In this document: piece by piece, positions 1 through 4,929 of the stretch
How positions within the stretch are numbered: position 1 is the stretch's first letter
How the letters are laid out: each line of letters begins with the position of its first letter
NCBI GenBank assembly: GCA_015490055.1
Contig: WFYP01000103.1
Location: 1 to 11,344 of the forward strand
Direction: 5' to 3'
DNA length: 11,344 bases
From: Nitratifractor sp.
GTDB lineage: Bacteria; Campylobacterota; Campylobacteria; Campylobacterales; Sulfurovaceae
Program-made: the position numbers and the translations under genes
Notes under the pieces: generated by a model
Told to the model about the DNA's origin: nothing
What the model saw: only the letters and a program-made list of their open reading frames with translations
Databases searched by the model: none

Positions 1-39
1 AAGAGCAACAGTTTCTTTACATCTTTTGCAAGTAGGCAT
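1..39 (-). CDS. 5' end of a small CxxC-containing protein (partial)
   Basis: Only the first 13 codons are inside the window: MPTCKRCKETVAL, read leftward from an ATG at 39-37. Upstream of the ATG is a good ribosome binding site (AAGGAG, four bases before the start), and further up a TATAAT box at 81-76, so this is a real gene start and not a chance ORF. The Cys4-x-x-Cys7 pair at the very N-terminus suggests half of a zinc ribbon, but the second half would lie outside the window. The family cannot be named from this fragment. It is divergent from the HTH regulator at 156-386, with about 116 bases between the two starts, so control by that regulator is plausible but inferred. Confidence 0.6.
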   Translation of the reverse strand, partial: MPTCKRCKETVAL

Positions 40-56
40 ATATTCTCCTTTTTGTT

Positions 57-87
57 ATCTACTATAGTACATAGTATTATAGTAGAT
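57..87. promoter_or_regulatory. Dyad operator overlapping the leftward promoter
   Basis: A perfect 10-base inverted repeat is present: ATCTACTATA at 57-66 and TATAGTAGAT at 78-87, separated by 11 bases. A leftward -10 box (TATAAT, 81 to 76) overlaps the right arm, and the expected start point near 69 falls between the arms. The core CTATAGTA recurs at 62-69 and 132-139, the second copy just ahead of the HTH gene. This arrangement fits a binding region for a Cro/CI-type repressor acting on the leftward gene and possibly on itself. The dyad is read directly from the sequence; the binding protein is inferred from proximity only. Confidence 0.5.
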
Positions 88-155
88 TGATAAAACATTC
101 TATCATAGTTATACTTATAAAAAATAATGCTCTATAGTATATTGTATGGTGGTAG

Positions 156-386
156 ATGAAAAAAATTGATAAAAATGAATTTTATAAAAAAATTGGTTCT
201 AATGTAGCAAAATATAGAAAGAAAAAAGGAATTAGCCAATTAGAACTCTCTTTAACTATGGGCTACAAATCAACATCAATCGTATCTAGTGCAGAAGTTT
301 GCTACAACGGTAAACATTTCAACTTAGAACACTTGTTGAAAATATCACAAATTCTAGAAGTTAATATTTGCGACCTTTTAGAATAA
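156..386 (+). CDS. XRE-family (Cro/CI-type) HTH transcriptional regulator, single domain
   Basis: This 76-residue protein is one helix-turn-helix domain of the Cro/CI (HTH_3) type with almost nothing added. Residues about 12-66 show the family pattern: IGSNVAKYRKKKGISQLEL (helices 1-2), a turn and recognition helix around GYKSTSIVSSAE, then HFNLEHLLKISQILEVNICDLL, the typical closing helices. Without a sensor or dimerisation domain it probably dimerises through the HTH fold. GGTGGT lies about three bases ahead of the ATG and is the probable, rather close, ribosome binding site. The gene is divergent from a partial CxxC protein and convergent with cmoA. Likely targets are the dyads at 57-87 and the CTATAGTA copy at 132-139. 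Such small regulators occur in phage remnants, toxin-antitoxin loci and ordinary chromosomal loci; the window does not say which applies. Confidence 0.85.
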   Translation: MKKIDKNEFYKKIGSNVAKYRKKKGISQLELSLTMGYKSTSIVSSAEVCYNGKHFNLEHLLKISQILEVNICDLLE

Positions 387-471
387 AACACTTTCCCTTT
401 TTCAAAAGTTGCACCCTCACTAGTTACAAAATTGCATTTTGGAGTATTCAAACCATTACAGCAACAACACC

Positions 472-1182
472 CTACTTCACCCCAACAAAAGTAACAAAAT
501 TTCCCCATTGAAAAATGGTATGCACCTCTTTAAAACCAACATCTTTACACATTTGAATATTCTCTTTTATAGTAAACGGTATTAACACATTCTCTAGGGC
601 TTCGCGTTTTTTAGCTATTTCGTATTCACTATACCCCTGAGCTTTTTTGTATTTATAGTAGAGTTCGATTATCTGTTTGTCTAGTTTTTTATCTTCATAA
701 ACTACCTTTTCGCTAAAGATAAATTTACCACCGCTGTTTAGAGAATTATAAATTTTTTCTACCACTTTTGGACGGAGTATTGGGCGGATAAATTGCAAAG
801 TGTAGTTAGATACCACAAAGTCTTGGTTACTTAAGTTAATATCCATAATATCACCATATATTAGCTCTATATTTTCTACTCCGTATGCTTGGCACTTTTT
901 TTGGGCTTGCTCTAGCATTGGTTTAGAGTTATCTATTCCACAAAGCTTTATATCGCAACACTTTTTAGCGTTTACCTCTAGCAAAAATTTAGCAGTCGAG
1001 CAACCTAAATCGGCTAAGGCACTACCATTTGTAGCATTTAAATTAATATAGTCTATTATTAACTCTTGCACTTGCTTATAAAAAGGAACAGAGCGAGAGA
1101 GCATATCATCAAAAACAGATGCTACGCTTTCGTCGAACTCGAACTTTTTATCTAACTCTTTCGAAAATACATTATCTTTCAT
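472..1182 (-). CDS. cmoA: CmoA, carboxy-S-adenosyl-L-methionine synthase
   Basis: CmoA makes carboxy-SAM from SAM and prephenate; CmoB then uses it to form 5-carboxymethoxyuridine at the wobble position (U34) of certain tRNAs, widening codon reading. The 236-residue length is close to the usual 240-250. Family landmarks are present in order: FDESVASVFDDMLSRSVPFY (residues 16-35), SAM motif I ADLGCS (57-62), GIDNSKPML (82-90), VVSNYTLQFI (123-132), FSEK (156-159) and the run AKKREALENV (190-199), which resembles the E. coli QKRSMLENV stretch. Arg193 probably corresponds to the E. coli Arg199 that holds the extra carboxyl group. The start overlaps the end of the upstream periplasmic-protein gene by 11 bases, with AGGG about eight bases ahead of the ATG, so the two are probably co-transcribed. 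The partner cmoB is not in this window. Confidence 0.93.
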   Translation of the reverse strand: MKDNVFSKELDKKFEFDESVASVFDDMLSRSVPFYKQVQELIIDYINLNATNGSALADLGCSTAKFLLEVNAKKCCDIKLCGIDNSKPMLEQAQKKCQAYGVENIELIYGDIMDINLSNQDFVVSNYTLQFIRPILRPKVVEKIYNSLNSGGKFIFSEKVVYEDKKLDKQIIELYYKYKKAQGYSEYEIAKKREALENVLIPFTIKENIQMCKDVGFKEVHTIFQWGNFVTFVGVK

Positions 1183-1966
1183 ATGTTTTTACCCTATTAT
1201 ACCACCCTCTTCTAAAACGCTTTAGGTTTCGTTCTGGTGGGGAGACTTTTATTAATCTATCTAGTATAAAACGTACACTATTAGCAAAGGCATTATATTT
1301 ATTTGGATTTTTAGTATCCATATGTTTTAATACCTGAAACAAGCCCCACCCTGTGTTTTGGTAGCGTTCGCTCTCTAGTGTGCCATCGCCTTTAAAGTTG
1401 GTGTAATCTATTAGGCAGTAAGCACCTTGTGGGTCTATTGTGCCATCTTTTTTATATAGTAGCCTTTTTAAGTTGTACTCTACTACTTTTCTTGTCTGCT
1501 TATCTTTTGCATAATTTATAATTTTTGGCATAGCTTTATTAAAGCGGTACACCATAAAGTGTGCTTGTAAGGCTTTTGTACGATTTAGAAAGTTTGTAAG
1601 CTCTACCATTTTAGGAGCATTAGTAGCTTTTGCACTCTTCCACTCATAGTAATTGTTCCATATATTTGGAGTACTTGGAGTTAGCCATTTTGGTGGCTTT
1701 GCTCCCCTTGCAGTAATATAGCTAAGCATTGCAGGAAAAGCGTGGAAAAAGTGCATTGGCTTATCTTTGGTATACCAAATAAAGTGCCCTATTCCACAGC
1801 TTGCAAACTCTTCGCCTTTGTTCCACCACACAAGTTTACTCTTTTTACCACTACCCTCGTTTAACCAAATTTTGTTGGCAATTTTAAGTGCCGCTTGATT
1901 GCTTAGCTTTATATCGGCACTAAAAAGTGATGCTGTTAAAGCTAATGCTATTAATAATTTTTTCAT
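1172..1966 (-). CDS. Conserved secreted protein, possibly lysozyme-like
   Basis: The protein has 264 residues and a clear Sec signal peptide: positive N-terminus (MKK), hydrophobic core LLIALALTASLF, with cleavage likely near residue 17, so it should act in the periplasm. I recognise the body as a conserved proteobacterial family without an established function. Visible features are Glu37 in NEGSG, a WWNKGEEFASCGIGHFIWY stretch (residues 47-65), a WLTP motif (94-97), two cysteines (57 and 184), QNTGWGLFQVL (203-213) and a basic C-terminus (residues 245-264). An early Glu followed about 20 residues later by GIGH recalls the Glu and GxGH region of GH24-type lysozymes, so a muralytic role is possible, but this is inference from a weak motif. 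AAAGGA five bases ahead of the ATG supports the start. The gene overlaps cmoA by 11 bases and follows bcp across a repeat element. Confidence 0.72.
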   Translation of the reverse strand: MKKLLIALALTASLFSADIKLSNQAALKIANKIWLNEGSGKKSKLVWWNKGEEFASCGIGHFIWYTKDKPMHFFHAFPAMLSYITARGAKPPKWLTPSTPNIWNNYYEWKSAKATNAPKMVELTNFLNRTKALQAHFMVYRFNKAMPKIINYAKDKQTRKVVEYNLKRLLYKKDGTIDPQGAYCLIDYTNFKGDGTLESERYQNTGWGLFQVLKHMDTKNPNKYNAFANSVRFILDRLIKVSPPERNLKRFRRGWYNRVKTYER

Positions 1967-1982
1967 CTAAATCCTTTCGGGA

Positions 1983-2135
1983 AGCTAAGAGCCTAGAGCA
2001 CAGAGCTTAGAGCTAGTGGTGTGGCTTACGCCACGTTTAATATTTGTGGCTTTGCCACTTAAAAAAAGCGAAGCCACCTTGTTAGCTCTAAGCTCTAAGC
2101 CCTCTGCTCTAAGCCTAGAACTCAAAGCCCTAAGC
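1983..2135. repeat. Heptad-phased palindromic repeat element, locus A
   Basis: The gap between bcp and the periplasmic-protein gene is a structured repeat. The left array has GC at 1984, 1991, 1998, 2005 and 2012, exactly 7 bases apart. The right array has GC at 2085, 2092, 2099, 2106, 2113, 2127 and 2134 (one degenerate step at 2120). The two are in opposite orientation (unit close to GCTCTAA) and share a perfect 14-base inverted repeat, 2002-2015 with 2083-2096. Between them lie two short hairpins, GTGGC-TTAC-GCCAC (2021-2034) and GTGGC-TTT-GCCAC (2046-2058), and then AGCGAAGCCAC (2067-2077), which can also pair with the second GTGGCTT. The right array runs through the bcp stop codon. Locus B (3981-4068) has the same architecture. 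Confidence 0.8.
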
Positions 2136-2597
2136 TTTGAGTTCTCTAAGTTTCTCTAGCACCTCTTGTGCATGATTTTTAACTTTTACTTTATGCCAAA
2201 TATAAGCAATTTTGCCGTCAGGGTCTATTAAGAATGTGCTTCTAACTATTCCCATATACTCTTTACCATATAGCTTTTTTAATTGCCAAACATCATACAT
2301 TTTAGCTACCTCTTTATCTTCGTCACTAAGTAGTGTGATTGTTAGCTCTTTTTTAGCTATAAAGTTGCAGTGTCTTTTTATAGAGTCTGGGCTAACACCA
2401 AAAATTGTTGCACCTTCTTTTTCGAAATCTGACTTTAGGGCTGTAAAGTCTAATGCTTCTGTTGTACAACCTGGAGTACTATCTTTTGGGTAAAAGTATA
2501 GTACTACCCAACTACCTGCAAAATCTCTTAAACATATCTCTTCGCTATCTTGATTTGGTAAACAAAATTCTGGGGCTTTTTGACCTACTTCTAACAT
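2130..2597 (-). CDS. bcp: Bcp/PrxQ-type peroxiredoxin (thioredoxin-dependent thiol peroxidase)
   Basis: This 155-residue cytoplasmic protein belongs to the AhpC/TSA superfamily, Bcp/PrxQ group, which reduces hydrogen peroxide and organic hydroperoxides with thioredoxin as electron donor. The fold markers are VGQKAPEFCLPNQDSEEICL at the N-terminus, then YFYPKDSTPGCTTEA with the peroxidatic Cys44 and the supporting Thr41/Pro42, GVSPDS (67-72) and LLSDED (89-94). The resolving cysteine that many members carry five residues after the first is absent (Phe or neighbouring residues there); Cys77 in RHCNF is the best candidate for an alternative, otherwise the enzyme is one-cysteine type. AAAGGA lies seven bases ahead of the ATG, and a TATAAT box at 2628-2623 gives a leader of about 20 bases. 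Its last codons overlap a heptad repeat array. Confidence 0.93.
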   Translation of the reverse strand: MLEVGQKAPEFCLPNQDSEEICLRDFAGSWVVLYFYPKDSTPGCTTEALDFTALKSDFEKEGATIFGVSPDSIKRHCNFIAKKELTITLLSDEDKEVAKMYDVWQLKKLYGKEYMGIVRSTFLIDPDGKIAYIWHKVKVKNHAQEVLEKLRELKA

Positions 2598-2621
2598 TGG
2601 TATATCCTTTTAGTTTTTGTG

Positions 2622-2650
2622 AATTATAGCATAATATTTTTGCTATAATT
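2622..2650. promoter_or_regulatory. Symmetric divergent promoter between bcp and the 60-codon gene
   Basis: A perfect 10-base inverted repeat, AATTATAGCA (2622-2631) and TGCTATAATT (2641-2650) with a 9-base spacer, contains a TATAAT box in each direction: 2628-2623 leftward for bcp and 2644-2649 rightward for the small gene at 2668. The two -10 boxes are only 15 bases apart, so each promoter's upstream region covers the other's -10 box. RNA polymerase could hardly occupy both at once. The same dyad could also serve as a regulator site. The boxes and symmetry are seen directly; the mutual exclusion is inferred. Confidence 0.7.
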
Positions 2651-2667
2651 TTACAAAAGGAGCAATT

Positions 2668-2850
2668 ATGAAAAAAGGAAACACGAGTTTATTAAATTTA
2701 AAGAGCAAAATTTCTTTTGATAAAAATTACGATTATAAAAAATTAAGAGAAAAAGTAAATTGGGATAAAATATTTAAAAGCTTAGAAGATATATCTGATG
2801 ATTTTATGCAAAAAAGAATCACCCCTCCACAGAAGAGGGATTTTGATTAG
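2668..2850 (+). CDS. Small protein with a type II antitoxin-like C-terminal tail
   Basis: This 60-codon gene has strong expression signals: TATAAT at 2644-2649 and AGGAG five bases ahead of the ATG. The protein is charged, with basic residues in the N-terminal half. Its second half, WDKIFKSLEDISDDF followed by MQKRITPPQKRDF, resembles the C-terminal tails of VapB-type antitoxins (DDFM-x-x-R-x-x-PPQ-x-R-x-F pattern), the part that wraps around the toxin. The usual N-terminal AbrB or ribbon-helix-helix DNA-binding domain is not evident; residues 1-25 are basic but unassigned. No PIN-domain or other toxin gene lies beside it; the 3' neighbour is the oppositely oriented ilvC, whose stop overlaps by three bases. 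It may be an orphan antitoxin or a protein that inhibits a toxin encoded elsewhere. The family call is from pattern memory, not a search. Confidence 0.62.
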   Translation: MKKGNTSLLNLKSKISFDKNYDYKKLREKVNWDKIFKSLEDISDDFMQKRITPPQKRDFD

Positions 2851-3872
2851 TTAGTCTCTTGATCAACAATTTTGTTTGCTGCAATCCAAGGCATCATATC
2901 TCTTAGTTTTTTACCTGTTTGCTCGATTTTGCTTGCTGCTGCGTTTTTACGCTCTGCATTCATTCTTGGGTATCCTGCTTGACCTTCTAAGATAAAGTCT
3001 TTTGCAAATTGACCATTTTGAATCTCTTTTAAGATTTGCTTCATCGCTTTTTTAGAATCTTCGTTGATTACTCTTGGTCCACTTACATAATCGCCATACT
3101 CAGCTGTGTTAGAGATAGAGTATCTCATATCTGCGATACCACCTTCGAACATTAAATCTACAATTAATTTAAGCTCGTGAAGGCACTCGAAGTATGCCAT
3201 CTCTGCTGGGTAACCAGCTTCTGTTAAAGTCTCGAAACCTGCTTGAACTAAAGATGTTACACCACCACAAAGTACTGCTTGCTCACCGAAAAGGTCTGTT
3301 TCTGTTTCGTCTTTAAAAGTTGTTTCGATAATACCAGTTCTACCACCACCAATAGCACTTGCATAACTTTTTGCTAACTCTAAAGTATCGCCACTTGGGT
3401 CTTGATCTACCGCTACTAAGTCAGGAATACCGCCACCTTTTACAAATTCGCTTCTTACTGTGTGTCCTGGAGCTTTTGGAGCTATCATAGTTACATTAAT
3501 GTCTGCTCTTGGAATAATTCTTCCGTAGTGAATGTTAAAGCCGTGACCAAATGCGATTGTAGCACCAGTTTTTAAGTTTGGCTCGATTTGCTCTTTGTAA
3601 ATCTCTGCTTGGTTTTCATCTGGTAGAAGAATCATAACAACATCTGCTTTTGCAGTTGCTTCTGCTACAGAGTAAACTTCGAAACCTTTTGCTGCTGCTT
3701 TACCCCAAGAGCTTCCACCCTCTCTTAAACCAACAACTACATTTACACCGCTATCTCTTAAGTTTTCTGCGTGTGCGTGCCCTTGGCTTCCAAAACCTAT
3801 CATAGCTACTGTTTTTGATTTAATTAAGTTTAAATCGCAATCTTTGTCGTAATATACATTTAAATCTGCCAT
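2847..3872 (-). CDS. ilvC: Ketol-acid reductoisomerase (class I, NADP-dependent)
   Basis: IlvC converts acetolactate (or acetohydroxybutyrate) to the dihydroxy acid in valine, isoleucine and leucine synthesis, using Mg2+ and NADPH in the cytoplasm. The 341-residue length is that of the short class I form. The Rossmann motif GFGSQGHAHAENLRDSG spans residues 26-42, and the cofactor loop LREGGSSWGKA (49-59) is the NADPH-preferring type. FGHGFNIH carries His110; APKAPGHTVR (131-140) follows. Metal ligands are likely Asp193 and Glu197 (TDLFGEQ), Glu229 and Glu233 (FECLHELKLIVDLM), with Ser254 in YSISNTAEYG. AAGGA precedes the ATG by a few bases, and a TATAAT box lies at 3905-3900. The gene stands alone here; ilvB, ilvN and ilvD are not in the window. 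Its end overlaps the convergent small gene by three bases. Confidence 0.97.
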   Translation of the reverse strand: MADLNVYYDKDCDLNLIKSKTVAMIGFGSQGHAHAENLRDSGVNVVVGLREGGSSWGKAAAKGFEVYSVAEATAKADVVMILLPDENQAEIYKEQIEPNLKTGATIAFGHGFNIHYGRIIPRADINVTMIAPKAPGHTVRSEFVKGGGIPDLVAVDQDPSGDTLELAKSYASAIGGGRTGIIETTFKDETETDLFGEQAVLCGGVTSLVQAGFETLTEAGYPAEMAYFECLHELKLIVDLMFEGGIADMRYSISNTAEYGDYVSGPRVINEDSKKAMKQILKEIQNGQFAKDFILEGQAGYPRMNAERKNAAASKIEQTGKKLRDMMPWIAANKIVDQETN

Positions 3873-3899
3873 TACTTTTCCTTTTGAATATTTTTGCGG

Positions 3900-3944
3900 A
3901 TTATACCTAAACGCGACTTATTTTATGATAAAATGCGATTTAGG
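3900..3944 (-). promoter_or_regulatory. ilvC promoter with an upstream dyad
   Basis: Read leftward, TATAAT occupies 3905-3900, giving a predicted start near 3893 and a leader of about 20 bases. Directly upstream are two nested dyads: the palindrome ATTTTAT-G-ATAAAAT at 3920-3934, which covers the -35 region, and an outer pair CCTAAACGC (3906-3914) with GCG-A-TTTAGG (3935-3944), nine paired bases with one bulge. A regulator bound here would block polymerase. No leader peptide rich in branched-chain codons fits in the short leader, so a repressor or activator is more likely than attenuation. The regulator is unknown. Confidence 0.6.
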
Positions 3945-3980
3945 TTGCAATTAACTTTAATTAAATAAGATAATATATAA

Positions 3981-4068
3981 GCAAAAAGCTAATTATGCGA
4001 CTTTGTCGCATTTAACTAAAAGCGAAGCTACATTATTAGCTTTACGCTTTTGGCTTTAAGCTTAAAGC
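3981..4068. repeat. Heptad-phased palindromic repeat element, locus B
   Basis: This copy lies just upstream of htpX. The left arm has GC at 3981 and 3988; the right array has GC at 4039, 4046, 4053, 4060 and 4067, all steps exactly 7 bases (unit close to GCTTTAA). AAAGCTAAT (3985-3993) and ATTAGCTTT (4035-4043) form a perfect 9-base inverted repeat. Between them is a perfect hairpin ATGCGAC-TTT-GTCGCAT (3995-4011) and then AGCGAAGCTAC (4021-4031). The order left heptads, GYGRC-TTT-GYCRC hairpin, A-rich spacer, AGCGAAGCYAC, right heptads is the same as at locus A, so the two are probably copies of one element. The array ends about nine bases before the htpX ribosome binding site. Confidence 0.78.
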
Positions 4069-4086
4069 TTTCCTGAAAGGAAGAGA

Positions 4087-4929
4087 ATGGTAGAAAAATT
4101 TAAAACATACTTTTTAATGACAGCATTAACGCTAATTTTTATATTTGTTGGTAATTTAATAGCTGGCAAAACTGGTATGATATTGGCATTTATCGCAGCT
4201 ATTGGAATGAACTTTTATGCATATTACTATAGCGATAAACATATATTAAGCCACTACAATGCAGTACCGGTAACGCCAAATGAGGCACCAGAGCTTTACG
4301 AAGTGGTAGCAAACTTAGCACGCAAGGCAAATTTACCTATGCCAAAGGTTTATATTATTCCAGATAGAGTACCAAACGCTTTTGCAACAGGACGCGATTA
4401 TAACCATGCAGCGGTAGCAGTTACAGAAGGAATACTAGATTTACTAACATTAGAAGAGATAGAGGGTGTTTTAGCACACGAACTAAGCCACATTAAACAC
4501 TACGATATGCTAATAGGAACGATTGCTGCAACGATTGCAGGGGCAATATCTATTATTTCACAATTTGGCTACTTTTTTGGTGGAGATAGAGAGAATAGAA
4601 ACCCTATTGTAGATATTGTATTAATGATAGTAGCTCCTTTAGCTGCAACAGTTATACAGATGGCAATTAGTAGAAGCAGAGAGTTCGAAGCCGATAAAGG
4701 TGCAGCTTTAATTACAAAACATCCAGAGTGGCTACAGAGTGCACTATCTAAGTTGGATAATTATGCAAGAAGTGGAGTTTTGCACGATGCTGAACCTGCA
4801 ACTGCACACCTATTTATTGTAAACCCATTTAGTGCTTTAAAAGATGGATTTAGTTCACTATTTTCAACACACCCAAGCACCGAAGAGAGAATTGAGAGAT
4901 TAGAGATTATTAAGAAAGAGATTAAATGA
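4087..4929 (+). CDS. htpX: HtpX-type membrane zinc metalloprotease (M48B)
   Basis: HtpX is an inner-membrane protease that degrades damaged or misfolded membrane proteins, working in parallel with FtsH. The 280-residue length is typical. Two N-terminal membrane segments (about residues 7-26 and 30-48) are followed by the catalytic domain. The zinc motif HELSH is at 131-135 (His131, His135, catalytic Glu132), and the third ligand is Glu199 in SRSREFEAD. Two further hydrophobic stretches lie at about 143-163 and 174-194. The C-terminal THPSTEERIERL (261-272) is the usual family ending. AAGGA lies shortly ahead of the ATG. The gene overlaps rnr by four bases (ATGA), so translation is probably coupled. 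No clear promoter is visible; a heptad repeat element fills the upstream region. Confidence 0.95.
   Translation: MVEKFKTYFLMTALTLIFIFVGNLIAGKTGMILAFIAAIGMNFYAYYYSDKHILSHYNAVPVTPNEAPELYEVVANLARKANLPMPKVYIIPDRVPNAFATGRDYNHAAVAVTEGILDLLTLEEIEGVLAHELSHIKHYDMLIGTIAATIAGAISIISQFGYFFGGDRENRNPIVDIVLMIVAPLAATVIQMAISRSREFEADKGAALITKHPEWLQSALSKLDNYARSGVLHDAEPATAHLFIVNPFSALKDGFSSLFSTHPSTEERIERLEIIKKEIK

Noticed and set aside
427..441. CAAAAT-TGC-ATTTTG hairpin between the convergent HTH gene and cmoA
   Set aside because: Only six pairs, four or more of them A-T, and no U run in either direction; too weak to call a terminator.
302..508. Leftward 68-codon frame with a CCCC run overlapping the ends of cmoA and the HTH gene
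   Set aside because: The start lies inside cmoA in another frame with no ribosome binding site of its own, and the second half is antisense to the HTH gene. The cysteines come from a TGT/TGC run just after the cmoA stop. I know no family like it.
1196..1201. Leftward TATAAT just upstream of cmoA
   Set aside because: It falls in the Trp-Tyr-Asn codons of the overlapping gene and would leave a leader of under ten bases; probably a codon coincidence.
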